Shown piece by piece: positions 46,097-55,353 of a DNA stretch of 64,000 bases (the stretch's first letter is position 1; every line of letters starts with the position of its first letter). The notes beneath the pieces are model-generated. The model had not been told where the DNA came from. It ran no database searches and saw only the letters and a program-made list of their open reading frames with translations. The stretch spans positions 1 to 64,000 of the forward strand of contig JACPDR010000009.1 in assembly GCA_016183935.1 (NCBI GenBank), read 5' to 3'. This DNA comes from Caulobacterales bacterium (GTDB lineage: Bacteria > Pseudomonadota > Alphaproteobacteria > Caulobacterales > Caulobacteraceae). Both the position numbers and the translations under genes were made by a program.

Positions 46097-47071
46097 GTGA
46101 ACGGTTTCCTCGCTGTGAAGATCTCCCCATCCGACCTCGACAGTCTGATGACGACACTGGAGGTCCATTTCCTCAGACTGGCCGAATGTCTGGTGAGCGA
46201 GGGATGGCGACTTGAGATCCCCGGCACGGACGCACCCGGCATCCATTACAACGTCAGCGGCGTGGGAACTCTGACGGTTGGCGAGCATCCGCCGATCCCG
46301 ATCATGCCGCACACGCTTGTCATCATCCCTCCGGGCAAGCCGTTCTGGATCGATGTCGCATCGGACCGCGCCCCGGACGCGCCGCCGGCGACCGTCGAAG
46401 CCCAATGGCGCGACTTCGCCCCGGGCGCGCTACGCCGCTTTGTGGCCGGGCACGGCGACCCGAACGTGATCCTGATCTGCGGCTATTTCCGCGCCGCCTA
46501 TGGCGCCTCGATGGATCTGTTCAGAGGATTGCAGAGGCCCATCGTCGAGCAGTTCGACGAGAGCCATCAGCTCGACGCCAAACTGCGGGCCGCCCTGGCG
46601 GAGTTGGTCGCCCAGGAAGTCGGCATGGGCGCGATGACCACGACTTTGTTGAAGCAGGTCCTCGTGGCCCTGTTGCGACGCTCCCTCAATTCCATGGAGA
46701 CTTGGGTCGAGCGGTTTTCGATGCTGAGCGACCCCCATGTAGCCAAGGCCTTCGCGGAGATGGCGGCGCACCCTGGCGCGCCGCACACCATTCAAAGCCT
46801 GTCGCAACGCGCAGGCTTGAGCCGATCGGCCTTCATGGCGCGCTTCGCCCGGTCGGTGGGACGGGCGCCCATGGTCGCGCTGCGGGAAATGAGAATGCGC
46901 CAGGCGGCGTCGATGCTGACGGCGGGCGGTCAATCGATCGAACAGATTGCGCAGGCTGTCGGCTACACCAACCGCAGCAGCTTTATGCGCGCGTTCCGGC
47001 AAGCCATGGGCGTTGATCCGACGGAGTATCGCACGGGCGGCGCATCATCACCGCGGGACGACGCGCGCTGA
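46097..47071 (+). CDS. AraC-family regulator with cupin-like sensor domain
   Basis: A 324-residue protein. The N-terminal part (about 10-180) matches the cupin_6-type AraC sensor (GVGTLTVGEHPPIPIMPHTLVIIPPGKPF, HGDPNVILICGYFR). Two C-terminal helix-turn-helix motifs are at about 225-315 (TIQSLSQRAGLSRSAFMARFARSVG, SIEQIAQAVGYTNRSSFMRAFRQAMG). GTG 46097 is chosen; other GTG and ATG codons follow closely. Its target is not evident; a second AraC gene follows after 249 bp with nothing recognisable between. Confidence 0.85.
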   Translation: MNGFLAVKISPSDLDSLMTTLEVHFLRLAECLVSEGWRLEIPGTDAPGIHYNVSGVGTLTVGEHPPIPIMPHTLVIIPPGKPFWIDVASDRAPDAPPATVEAQWRDFAPGALRRFVAGHGDPNVILICGYFRAAYGASMDLFRGLQRPIVEQFDESHQLDAKLRAALAELVAQEVGMGAMTTTLLKQVLVALLRRSLNSMETWVERFSMLSDPHVAKAFAEMAAHPGAPHTIQSLSQRAGLSRSAFMARFARSVGRAPMVALREMRMRQAASMLTAGGQSIEQIAQAVGYTNRSSFMRAFRQAMGVDPTEYRTGGASSPRDDAR

Positions 47072-47320
47072 CGCCGGTCGGCGCATCAGACCCCCTGATC
47101 TTCGGTCGACAGTTCGTCTCCTTCAAGGCCCCGGCCGTGAGCGTCGGGGGGCCGTATTCGAACGCGGACGCACCAGGAATCCTTGATGCGTGACCGGGAG
47201 TCCAGAAACGTTCGCCTCCTGTTGAAGCTGCGTCAGTGCGGCCGGTAATCGCAAACTGAAGGCCGGCTCGGAGCCGGTGCTTCGCATCGTTGGAGAGACC
47301 AGCCGAAAGCCCGCGCCGCT

Positions 47321-48145
47321 GTGGACGAGACGATAGGCTTCGAATGGCCCGGACGCTTCAAGATCGTCTCGTGCTGGTCGTCGACCGCACCCGCCTGCGA
47401 TGAGGCCTATCAGGGGCTGCAAATCAGCCTGCCCCTCCCGCGGGCCCTCTATTGCGCCCGTGTGACGACGCGTGACGGCCGATCGGTGGTGCACCGTCTC
47501 GGCGCTCGTGACATCCTCGCTGTGCCGGCGGGTCTTCCGCATGAACTGATCTGGCGCCGGTCCGCGCCCGTCCTTTCCCTGATGCTGACGCAAGAATTCA
47601 TCTCGGACGCCGTGGGCGCCGGTCAATCCGCGCCCGAAGCCGCCTTTACGGTGCGAGACCCCTTTATCTCCGCCGCCGGCAGCCAGCTTTGGGAAACCCT
47701 GAAGCTGGCGACGCCAGGCCCCGCGATGGTCGAGGCCCTGGTCACCGCGATCGTCTACCGCCTTGTCGCGGAGGGCTCGTCAAGGGACCAGGCCCTGATC
47801 GGGAGCCGCACGGGGCCAGTCCTGACAGACGTCCAACGGGCCAGGCTCGAGAGGCACATCGAGGGTGCTCTTGATCAAACCCTGACCACCGGATCGCTCG
47901 CGACCTGGCTCGGACTCAGCCGCTGGCGCTTCGTCAAACGCTTCCATTCCACCTACGCGATGTCGCCGCTGGCCTTCGTCGCCGAGCGTCGCTTCGTCCG
48001 GGCCTGTCGCCTGTTGGACGAGTCGACCCTCTCCATCCTTCAGATCGCGCTCGAGGTCGGGCTGAGCCATAGCCACTTCAGCCGCAGCTTCCTGGGCCGG
48101 TTCGGCTACACGCCCAGTGAATACCGCCGGGGCCTCTGTCGGTGA
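47321..48145 (+). CDS. AraC-family transcriptional regulator
   Basis: A 274-residue protein. C-terminal AraC DNA-binding domain at about 170-272 (LTTGSLATWLGLSRWRFVKRFHSTYAMSP, ILQIALEVGLSHSHFSRSFLGRFGYTP). The N-terminal part has a cupin-like HRLGARDILAVPAGLPHEL. GTG 47321 is the first plausible start. The following alpha/beta hydrolase, 63 bp away, is a possible target. No effector can be told. Confidence 0.82.
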   Translation: MDETIGFEWPGRFKIVSCWSSTAPACDEAYQGLQISLPLPRALYCARVTTRDGRSVVHRLGARDILAVPAGLPHELIWRRSAPVLSLMLTQEFISDAVGAGQSAPEAAFTVRDPFISAAGSQLWETLKLATPGPAMVEALVTAIVYRLVAEGSSRDQALIGSRTGPVLTDVQRARLERHIEGALDQTLTTGSLATWLGLSRWRFVKRFHSTYAMSPLAFVAERRFVRACRLLDESTLSILQIALEVGLSHSHFSRSFLGRFGYTPSEYRRGLCR

Positions 48146-48208
48146 ATCCATGACCAGACGCCGACGGCGTTCTGGACGCCCCGGCGCGGACGCGCCTAGG
48201 CTGGGCCC

Positions 48209-48901
48209 ATGTTTCCGACCGTGCTCATCCCGGGCCTCGCGTGTACGCCGGAGCTCTTCGCGCCGCAGATCGCGGCGCTCTGGACGCGCGGTCCCGTCAT
48301 GGTCGCCTCGACGCTCTCGGGCGACACCATGGGGGAGATCGCCGCCGCCATCCTCGCCCAGGCCCCGCCGCGGTTCGCCCTCGCCGGGCTATCGATGGGC
48401 GGCTACATCAGCCTTGAGGTCATGCGGCTGGCTCCCTCGCGCGTGACGAGGCTGGCGCTTCTCGACACCTCCGCCCGGGCCGACACGCCCGAACAGTCCG
48501 AGGCGCGCCGGGGACTCATCGGCCGCGCGCGCGACGGCGACTTCGACGGCGTGCTCGCCGAGACGGCGCCGAAGCTGCTGCACCCCGATCATCGCGACGA
48601 CCCGATCTTGCTCGGCGTGCAGGCGCGGATGGGCCTCGCCGTCGGCCCGGAAGCCTACGCCCGTCAGCAGGCGGCGATCATCGGCCGGATCGACTCCCGA
48701 CCCCATCTCGGCGACATCGAGGTTCCGACCCTTGTGCTGGTCGGCGATCAGGATGGCGTCACGCCGCCCGAACGCGCCGAGGAACTGGCGACGGCCATCC
48801 CCGGCGCGGCCCTTGAGATCGTGCGTGGGGCGGGCCATCTGTCCACTCTCGAGCAGCCGGACGCCGTCAATGCCGCGCTCTCGGCATGGCTCTCGACCTA
48901 G
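48209..48901 (+). CDS. Alpha/beta hydrolase
   Basis: A 230-residue cytoplasmic hydrolase: VLIPGLACTPELF, nucleophile GLSMGGYIS (Ser at about 73), Asp in VGDQDGVTP and His in GAGHLSTLEQP. This is the compact esterase/BioH-like type with unknown substrate. It follows an AraC regulator gene on the same strand. After its stop, an inverted repeat GCGCATC/GATGCGC (48931-48954) has no T-run. Confidence 0.8.
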   Translation: MFPTVLIPGLACTPELFAPQIAALWTRGPVMVASTLSGDTMGEIAAAILAQAPPRFALAGLSMGGYISLEVMRLAPSRVTRLALLDTSARADTPEQSEARRGLIGRARDGDFDGVLAETAPKLLHPDHRDDPILLGVQARMGLAVGPEAYARQQAAIIGRIDSRPHLGDIEVPTLVLVGDQDGVTPPERAEELATAIPGAALEIVRGAGHLSTLEQPDAVNAALSAWLST

Positions 48902-49141
48902 CGGTTCTCACCGGCCCACATGAATGCGGGGCGCATCCGCCGTTACCGATGCGCGGCTGGCATGCAGTTCATTCCCGCGCGTAATCGGCGCATCCGCTGT
49001 TTCCAGCCATAATGCGACCCCATCAGGGAGCGCGCGGCATGAGCCGATCCGTTGCTGAAGTGGTCATCGAAACCGTGCCGGCCTCGGCGCACGGTGCTGC
49101 TACGGCGTGCCGGCCACCCTGCCAACGCAGAGGAAAGACCC

Positions 49142-49603
49142 ATGACTGACAAGGCCTTCAACAAGAACCCGGACACCGTCGCCGCCCTGTCGCCGGAGCA
49201 ATACCGGGTGACCCAGGAGAACGGCACCGAACGTCCGTTCGCCAATGAGTACTGGGACAACAAGGAACCCGGCATCTACGTCGACGTCGTGTCGGGCGAA
49301 CCCCTGTTCGCATCGGTGAACAAGTTCGAGAGCCGGTCGGGTTGGCCGAGCTTCACCAGGCCGATCGAGGGCGCGAAGGTCGTGGAGCGGTTCGACGAAA
49401 CCCATGGCATGCGTCGCACCGAAGTCCGCTCGGGCCACGGCGACAGCCACCTCGGTCACCTGTTCCCCGACGGACCGCCGGCCGAGGGCGGAATGCGTTA
49501 CTGCATCAATTCCGCCTCGCTGCGGTTCATTCACCTGAACGACCTGGAGGACCAGGGCTATGGCCAATACCGTGCCCTGTTCGAGAACGAAGGGAAGGCC
49601 TGA
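49142..49603 (+). CDS. msrB: Peptide methionine-R-sulfoxide reductase MsrB
   Basis: A 153-residue enzyme that reduces methionine-R-sulfoxide. It has the catalytic Cys in [11 protein letters not shown] and the motifs [26 protein letters not shown]. The two CxxC pairs that bind zinc in many MsrB enzymes are absent, so it is the zinc-free form. ATG 49142 follows AGAGGAAAG. msrA follows after 2 bp, so both stereoisomers of methionine sulfoxide are handled from one transcript. Confidence 0.95.
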   Translation: MTDKAFNKNPDTVAALSPEQYRVTQENGTERPFANEYWDNKEPGIYVDVVSGEPLFASVNKFESRSGWPSFTRPIEGAKVVERFDETHGMRRTEVRSGHGDSHLGHLFPDGPPAEGGMRYCINSASLRFIHLNDLEDQGYGQYRALFENEGKA

Positions 49604-49605
49604 CC

Positions 49606-50109
49606 ATGGCTGACAAGACCGAACGCGCCGTCCTCGCCGGCGGATGCTTCTGGGGCATGCAGGACTTGCTGCGCCGCTACAAAGGGGTGGTTTCGACACG
49701 GGTGGGCTACACCGGCGGCGATGTCCCCAACGCGACCTACCGCAACCACGGGACCCACGCGGAGGCGATCGAGATCGAGTTCGATCCGGCCTTGATCAGC
49801 TACCGCTCGATACTGGAGTTCTTCTTCCAGATTCACGACCCGACGACCGTCAATCGTCAGGGCAACGACATGGGGCTCAGCTACCGTTCGGCCATCTACT
49901 ATGTCGACGACGAACAGAAGCGGGTCGCGGAGGAGGTCATCAGGGACGTGAACGCCTCGGGCGCCTGGCCCGGCAAGGTGGTGACCGAGGTCGAGCCCGT
50001 CGGGCCGTTTTGGGTGGCCGAGCCGGAGCACCAGGATTATCTCGAGCGGTATCCGACGGGCTACACCTGCCACTTCGTTCGTCCGAACTGGACCTTGAAG
50101 GCGGCCTGA
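49606..50109 (+). CDS. msrA: Peptide methionine-S-sulfoxide reductase MsrA
   Basis: A 167-residue enzyme with the active-site motif GGCFWG, then [39 protein letters not shown] and YRSAIYY. It reduces methionine-S-sulfoxide in the cytosol. The catalytic Cys is C14; a C-terminal Cys ([10 protein letters not shown]) may resolve the disulfide. It sits 2 bp after msrB, and an intrinsic terminator at 50114-50148 ends the operon. Confidence 0.95.
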   Translation: MADKTERAVLAGGCFWGMQDLLRRYKGVVSTRVGYTGGDVPNATYRNHGTHAEAIEIEFDPALISYRSILEFFFQIHDPTTVNRQGNDMGLSYRSAIYYVDDEQKRVAEEVIRDVNASGAWPGKVVTEVEPVGPFWVAEPEHQDYLERYPTGYTCHFVRPNWTLKAA

Positions 50110-50113
50110 TCGC

Positions 50114-50148
50114 CGGCCGCGCGGGCCCGAGGTTGCGCGGCCGTTTTT
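50114..50148 (+). terminator. Intrinsic terminator after msrA
   Basis: CGGCCGCGC (50114-50122) pairs with GCGCGGCCG (50135-50143), 9 bp with a 12-nt loop, followed by TTTTT (50144-50148). Confidence 0.85.
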
Positions 50149-50519
50149 CCTATTCGCGCTCCATCCTGCGAGCGCCGCCGTTTCCCGCAAATGTGGTCGG
50201 CGCCCATATGCTGTGTCTCGCCTCGGCCAAGGCGTTCGGGGCGTCGGGAAACTACGCCTGGCGGCGCTGTTGTGGCGTTCCCGTCAACGTCGACGAGACA
50301 TCAGGGTCGTCGTGTGGATTTCGCATCTCTCGAGCCTGAAACATAGCGATTTTGCTATTGCTCGGATGCATATTTCGAGCGTTGTCGTGACGTTGTCGTG
50401 ACACCTAGCATGGCCTCAGGATGGCGAAGACCATCCAGAGGAAACCCTGCGAGCGGGTCGGAGTCCCCTGGGAATGGGGGCGCGACGCGCCACCGCAAAA
50501 CCCATCGAGGAAGCTGGCT
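50149..50519. other. Long upstream region of the TonB-dependent receptor
   Basis: After the terminator, about 370 bp carry no credible gene. The part near 50340-50402 is AT-rich for this genome and holds a dyad and a tandem repeat (listed separately), so it is probably the control region of the receptor gene at 50520. The remaining sequence shows nothing I can name. Confidence 0.55.
50343..50402 (+). promoter_or_regulatory. Dyad and tandem 11-bp repeat upstream of the receptor gene
   Basis: ATAGC-GATTTT-GCTAT (50343-50358) is an inverted repeat with a 6-nt spacer. GTTGTCGTGAC occurs twice in exact tandem (50381-50391 and 50392-50402). Together they look like operator sites for a regulator; the LysR protein encoded downstream at 52860-53786 is a candidate, but this is inference. 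Confidence 0.45.
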
Positions 50520-52715
50520 ATGGCCGAACGGAACCATCGTCTATTCGTCATGTGCACGACCGCGCTTGTTGCGGCGGCAATCCACTCGCCGACCCTGGCC
50601 CAGGAAGCCGAAGAGGCCGCCACGCTCGGTGATATTGTGGTGACGGCCGAACGCCGCACCACCAACGTCCAGACCACCGCCATGGCCGTGAGCGCCTTTT
50701 CCGCCGAGGCGCTGGAACGCAGCCAGGTCGACAATATCGAGGACCTGTCGCAACTGGTCCCGAACGTGAATTTCGGACAGCAGTTCGGCAATGCCCGGAT
50801 CGCCATCCGCGGTGTGGGATTCGACACGATCTCGCCGGGGTCGGAGGCGCGCGTCGCCTATCATCTGGACGGTGTCTACATCAGCCGTCCCTCGGCCGGG
50901 CTCGCCGGCTTCTACGACGTGGACCGTATTGAAGTGCTGCGCGGTCCCCAAGGCACCCTGTACGGCCGCAACGCCACCGCCGGGTCGGTGAACATCATCT
51001 CGCGCGCTCCTGACGAGACGCCCGACGGCTATGGCCGGGTCACGGTGGGCAGCCATGGCCGTATCGAAACCGAAGGCGCGTTCGGCGGGGGCCTCGCCGA
51101 CGGCGTCGCCGCACGCTTCGCCTTCCGCAGCGAACGCCGCGACGGCTACGGCGAGAACCTGGCGACCGGGGAAGACGCGGACAATCGGGATACGCTGTCA
51201 GGGCGGTTCCGGTTGCGCGCCGAGCCGACCGATCGTCTGCGGATGGACCTGATCGCCGACTATCATCAGGAAGACGACAGCTCCAACGCCCTGCACTACT
51301 TCGGGGCGGGCAACCCCAATCGCACGCCCGTGGGCATCGCCTTCGGCGGTCGGGTCAGCCCCAACTACCACGACATCTACAGCGACGTGGCCTCGACCAA
51401 CGAGCGCGAGAACTGGGGCGTGCAGGGCCAGATTCGCTATGATCTGAGCGACACCCTGACCCTGAACTCCCTGACCGCCTACCGCGAAACCGAATACCGG
51501 ACCCAGACGGACCTGGACGCCACGGATGCGCCGCTGACCTACTATGGCCAGCATGAGAACGCCGACCAGTTCACCCAGGAACTCCAACTATCGGGCGAGT
51601 TCGGCCGGGTGAATTTCATCACGGGCGCCTACTATTTCCGTGAGGACATCGATTCCGGTCTGACGGTGCCGTTCAACCATCGGATATTGGGTGGGGCCGA
51701 CCGGATCGTTCAGGGGCAGGACATCGGCGGACAGACCGAAACCCGCGCCTGGGCGCTGTTTGGCCAGGCTGACTACGCCCTCACGCCCGATCTGAAGCTG
51801 GTGCTGGGCCTGCGCTACAGCAAAGAGGACAAGCACCTCGACGAATACGCCCAGTTCGACCTTGTGCGGACCTATGATCCTGCCAACCCGGTCATTCCGA
51901 ACCGCACCCAGTCGCTTGACGCTTCCTGGAGCGCCTTCACACCGAAGGTCACGGTCGAATACCAACCGGCCGACAATCTGTTCCTGTACGGAACCGTGTC
52001 GCGGGGGTTCAAGAGCGGCGGCTTCAACGTCGGCGGCATGCAGCAGCCGTTCGAGCCGGAGATGATCTGGAACTATGAGGCGGGCCTCAAGGCCGATTGG
52101 CTGGACCGGCGTCTGCGGACCAACCTGTCCGCCTTCTATTACGACTACAGCGATCTGCAGGTCACCAAGGTGGTCAACAACGTCATCACCACGGTGAACG
52201 CCGCGGCGGCGATGATCAGAGGCGTGGAAGGGGAGATCAACTGGCTGGCCACGGACAATCTGCGCTTCGACGCCAGCTTCTCCCTGACGGACTCCGAATA
52301 CCGCGATTTCGCGACGTCGGATCCGGCGCGGGCCGGGCTGGGCGTCATCGACCTGTCCGGGAACCAGTTGTCGCAGGCGCCGGGCTACACCCTGTTCGTG
52401 GCGGGACAGTATGACATCCCTACGGAGACCGCCGGGGTGTTCAGTCCGCGGGTCGAAGTGTCCGCCACCGACAAGGTCTACTTCAACGCCTTCAATCGCG
52501 ATGTGGCGTCGCAGCCCGCCTATACCCTGGTGAATCTGCTGGTGAACTGGGAGAGCCCGTCGGGCAACTGGACCGCGTCCGCATTCGTGCGGAACCTGGC
52601 GGACGAGGAATACATCGCCAGCGCCTTCGTCGGCACCAGCCTGCTGGCCGATCCGGTGGTGGGCGTGGCCGGACCTCCGCGCACCTGGGGCCTGACGGCC
52701 GGATATCGCTTCTGA
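50520..52715 (+). CDS. TonB-dependent receptor next to the catabolic operon
   Basis: A 731-residue receptor. Signal peptide (LFVMCTTALVAAAIHSPTLAQ), TonB-box-like GDIVVTAERR (about 37-46), plug at about 55-165 (IEDLSQLVPNVNF, IRGVGF, VYISRPSAGL, IEVLRGPQGTLYGRNATAG) and a barrel ending TAGYRF. The plug style is that of receptors for organic substrates common in sphingomonads and caulobacters. It precedes, on the same strand, a catabolic operon and could import its substrate (inference). ATG 50520 follows GAGGAAG; a terminator follows. Confidence 0.9.
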   Translation: MAERNHRLFVMCTTALVAAAIHSPTLAQEAEEAATLGDIVVTAERRTTNVQTTAMAVSAFSAEALERSQVDNIEDLSQLVPNVNFGQQFGNARIAIRGVGFDTISPGSEARVAYHLDGVYISRPSAGLAGFYDVDRIEVLRGPQGTLYGRNATAGSVNIISRAPDETPDGYGRVTVGSHGRIETEGAFGGGLADGVAARFAFRSERRDGYGENLATGEDADNRDTLSGRFRLRAEPTDRLRMDLIADYHQEDDSSNALHYFGAGNPNRTPVGIAFGGRVSPNYHDIYSDVASTNERENWGVQGQIRYDLSDTLTLNSLTAYRETEYRTQTDLDATDAPLTYYGQHENADQFTQELQLSGEFGRVNFITGAYYFREDIDSGLTVPFNHRILGGADRIVQGQDIGGQTETRAWALFGQADYALTPDLKLVLGLRYSKEDKHLDEYAQFDLVRTYDPANPVIPNRTQSLDASWSAFTPKVTVEYQPADNLFLYGTVSRGFKSGGFNVGGMQQPFEPEMIWNYEAGLKADWLDRRLRTNLSAFYYDYSDLQVTKVVNNVITTVNAAAAMIRGVEGEINWLATDNLRFDASFSLTDSEYRDFATSDPARAGLGVIDLSGNQLSQAPGYTLFVAGQYDIPTETAGVFSPRVEVSATDKVYFNAFNRDVASQPAYTLVNLLVNWESPSGNWTASAFVRNLADEEYIASAFVGTSLLADPVVGVAGPPRTWGLTAGYRF

Positions 52716-52746
52716 CCTCTCGGACAACCTGATCCCGAGACCACTC

Positions 52747-52783
52747 GGCCCCTCCATCCTTCGGGTGGAGGGGCCGGTTTTTT
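52747..52783 (+). terminator. Intrinsic terminator after the receptor gene
   Basis: GGCCCCTCCA (52747-52756) pairs with TGGAGGGGCC (52766-52775) around a loop closed by CC/GG, followed by TTTTTT (52778-52783). It separates the receptor from the converging LysR gene. Confidence 0.92.
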
Positions 52784-52859
52784 CTCCGGGTCGGACTCCG
52801 CACTTGTCGGGGACGAAATCTGAGCCTTGCCGACGGCGTCCGACACGACCGGTTCCGCC

Positions 52860-53786
52860 CTACGCTCCGCCGGCGATCCGCGCCGAGGGCCAGTCGCCGC
52901 GTTCGATGAGGTCGGCGATGATATCGTTCATCATGTCCTCGAACGCCTTCAGAGCCGCGGTGCCGGGATGGCCTCGAAGGCTGGCCAAAGCCCAGTCGCT
53001 CCGGAAGCCGTCGATCAGGCTGACCTTCAGGTGACGACCCCGATTGAAACCGGCGACGGCGCAGGCCGGCAACACCGAACAGCCCACGCCCTGCTCGACA
53101 AAATTCAGAAGCGACAGGGTGTTGACCTCAAGCACCATGTCGGTGCTCAGCCGGGCCTGGGCCAGCACGCGTTCCAGCTCGCGGCGCACGTTGGTGGTGT
53201 GGCTGAGCAGGACCAGGGGCTGGCCGATCAGGGCCTTGAGATCCAGCTGTCCGTCCTTGACCACCGTGGAGTCCGGCGGCCCGATGAAATAGGCGCCGTC
53301 CGAAACCAGGTGGCGTAGCTCGACCTCCGGGTCGCGCTCGACCATGGTGACGACCGCCGCCTGGATCTCGCGCCGCTTCAGTCCCTGCCGGAGGGAGTCC
53401 GTGGTGCCTTCCAGAAGGCGCAGGGTCACCGAAGGGTATTTCTTGCGATAGGCGACGATCAGCGGGGTCGTGATCAGGCTGGACCATGACAGGGGCATGC
53501 CGATCGCGAGCTGACCGCTGGGCCGGACTTCCCGTGCATGAAGAATATCGGCCAGGGTGTCGGCGCGGGCGAGGATATCGCGGGCCTGTTCGACAAACAG
53601 GGCGCCGGCTTCGGTCAATCGGACCCCGCGGCCGTGACGCATCAGCAGCTCAACGCCCATCTCCTCCTCAAGCTGCTTCAGGTGGCGGCTGAGGGCGGGC
53701 TGGGTCATGTGCAATTGGGCGGCCGCCCGCGTGAGGTTGCCGGTCTCCGCCACCTTGAGGAAATAACGCCAGCCTCGCAGGATCAT
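52860..53786 (-). CDS. LysR-family regulator of the catabolic operon
   Basis: A 308-residue regulator. Helix-turn-helix at 1-60 (FLKVAETGNLTRAAAQLHMTQPALSRHLKQLEEEMG), then the effector-binding domain at about 90-290. It is divergent from the SMP-30-like gene across 113 bp, the usual arrangement for a LysR activator of a degradation operon; the coinducer would be a pathway intermediate. A dyad TCTTC-N12-GAAGA lies in the shared gap. Confidence 0.9.
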   Translation of the reverse strand: MILRGWRYFLKVAETGNLTRAAAQLHMTQPALSRHLKQLEEEMGVELLMRHGRGVRLTEAGALFVEQARDILARADTLADILHAREVRPSGQLAIGMPLSWSSLITTPLIVAYRKKYPSVTLRLLEGTTDSLRQGLKRREIQAAVVTMVERDPEVELRHLVSDGAYFIGPPDSTVVKDGQLDLKALIGQPLVLLSHTTNVRRELERVLAQARLSTDMVLEVNTLSLLNFVEQGVGCSVLPACAVAGFNRGRHLKVSLIDGFRSDWALASLRGHPGTAALKAFEDMMNDIIADLIERGDWPSARIAGGA

Positions 53787-53806
53787 GCCATTACCTTTCC
53801 ATTATG

Positions 53807-53828
53807 TCTTCCATCTGTAGAACGAAGA
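53807..53828. promoter_or_regulatory. Candidate LysR operator of the catabolic operon
   Basis: TCTTC (53807-53811) and GAAGA (53824-53828) form an inverted repeat with a 12-nt spacer between the LysR start (53786) and the operon start (53900). The position is right for a LysR site; arm length is short, so it is tentative. Confidence 0.4.
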
Positions 53829-53899
53829 TTGTTGCATGGCTAGGAGGCGTTAGCCTGACTCCAGAAGCACGGCGCAAGACCGGCTGGAGGAGACAAGAC

Positions 53900-54835
53900 G
53901 TGACGAAATTCCAAGAAATCGCGGGCGGATTCTATTTTCCCGAGGGTCCGGTGGTCATGCCGGACGGGTCCGTCATCGTCACCGAGATCGGCGCCCGCAA
54001 GGTCAGCCGGGTGACGCCTTCGGGCGCGGTGGAGACGGTGGCCGAAACCGGCGGGGGGCCGAACGGCGCCGCCCTGGGTCCCAACGGTCTGCTCTATGTC
54101 TGCGACAACGGCGGTCAGGATTTCTCGACCGTCCAGGGCATCACCTTCCCCGGCGGCCAATCGGCCGATTACGAGATCGGTTCGGTCAAGACGATCGACC
54201 TTGACACCGGCGCCTTCAGCGACCTCTACACCCGCTTCGGCGACAACCTTCCGCTGAAGAGCCCGAACGACCTGGTGTTCGACCGTCACGGGGGATTCTA
54301 CTTCTCCGAACACGGCAAGATGCGCCATCGCGATCACGACCTGGGCAGCGTCTTCTACGCCAAGGCGGATGGGTCGGAGATCGTTGAGCTGGCGGACCAT
54401 ATGCACGGGCCGAACGGCGTCGGCCTGTCGCCCGATCACAAGACCCTCTATGTGGCGGAGACTTGGTCGCGCCAGTTGTGGGCCTTCCCCATCGAGGGGC
54501 CGGGCAAGCTGGGCCGTGATCCCAAGGCCCTCTTCGCGCACGGTGGACGCTTCGTGGCCGGCGCGCCGGGCTTCCGCTTCTTCGACAGCCTGGCCGTGGA
54601 TTCGGCGGGGAACATCTGCGTCGCCGCGCCGGGAGAGGGGCTTGTCATTGTCTATGATCCCGACGGCCGCGAGGTCGAGGTGATCGAGACCGGGGACCCT
54701 CTGACGACCAATATCGCGTTCGGCGGACCGGACCTGAAGACCGCCTACATCACCCTGGCGGGCACGGGGCGACTGGTGGCGATGGACTGGCCCGTTCCCG
54801 GCCTTCCCCTGGTTCACCTGAACGAACCGGCCTGA
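53900..54835 (+). CDS. SMP-30/gluconolactonase-family lactonase
   Basis: A 311-residue six-bladed beta-propeller hydrolase. Divalent metal ligands expected in the family can be placed at E15 (FPEGPVV), N123 (SPNDLVFD), N172 (GPNGVGLS) and D229 (FDSLAVD). Family members hydrolyse lactones such as gluconolactone; in this operon a lactonase that opens a gamma-lactone to a hydroxy acid would give the substrate for the acyl-CoA ligase (inference). GTG 53900 follows GGAGGAGA. It is the first gene of the operon. Confidence 0.85.
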   Translation: MTKFQEIAGGFYFPEGPVVMPDGSVIVTEIGARKVSRVTPSGAVETVAETGGGPNGAALGPNGLLYVCDNGGQDFSTVQGITFPGGQSADYEIGSVKTIDLDTGAFSDLYTRFGDNLPLKSPNDLVFDRHGGFYFSEHGKMRHRDHDLGSVFYAKADGSEIVELADHMHGPNGVGLSPDHKTLYVAETWSRQLWAFPIEGPGKLGRDPKALFAHGGRFVAGAPGFRFFDSLAVDSAGNICVAAPGEGLVIVYDPDGREVEVIETGDPLTTNIAFGGPDLKTAYITLAGTGRLVAMDWPVPGLPLVHLNEPA

Positions 54836-54846
54836 GGGGGAGCGCC

Positions 54847-55353
54847 ATGCGGGTCGTTCCCCTGATTTTTGAGGCCGACGCCCGTGTGGGCGAGGGCATG
54901 CGAACCGAGGTCGAGGGGCGCTGTCTCGCCCCGGCGGGTGAATTCCTGCCCTTCACCATGGCGACGGACGAAGGGCCCTTTCACGGCGGCGCACGATCCG
55001 CGCCGCCGCCGCTGGCCTATTTCGTCACCGCGCTGGCGACCTGTTTCCTGACCCAGATGCGGGCGTTCGCGTCCAAGGTCGGGGTGCGCCTGGGTGACAT
55101 CGCCGTCCACGCCCGCGTCGAATGGGAGGCGCATCTGGACGGGGCACGGCCCTACACCGCCCACGGCCGGGTGATTACGCTCGACATGGAGGTCGACAGC
55201 CCGGCGGACCTCGAGGCCCTGAGCCGGCTGGTCGGGGTGGCGTCGCGGGCCTGTTACGTCGAAGCGTTGCTGGCCCTGCCGGTGCGGCACCGGCTACGTC
55301 GGGGCGACGACTGGCTGGATATGGACGGCCCCCAAGAGGAGCCGAAGGCATGA
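54847..55353 (+). CDS. OsmC-like protein
   Basis: A 168-residue OsmC-fold protein (APPPLAYFVTALATCFLTQMRAFASKVG; ... SRLVGVASRACYVEALLAL). It keeps two Cys, in ATCFL and RACYV, at about the positions used by OsmC/Ohr peroxidases. Stand-alone OsmC proteins in catabolic operons may detoxify peroxides or thiol adducts; a role in this pathway is unknown. Starts 11 bp after the lactonase; overlaps the SDR gene by 4 nt. Confidence 0.8.
   Translation: MRVVPLIFEADARVGEGMRTEVEGRCLAPAGEFLPFTMATDEGPFHGGARSAPPPLAYFVTALATCFLTQMRAFASKVGVRLGDIAVHARVEWEAHLDGARPYTAHGRVITLDMEVDSPADLEALSRLVGVASRACYVEALLALPVRHRLRRGDDWLDMDGPQEEPKA

Noticed and set aside
48931..48954. Inverted repeat GCGCATC/GATGCGC as a terminator after the hydrolase gene
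   Set aside because: The stem is 7 bp with a 10-nt loop and no T-run, so termination is not supported.
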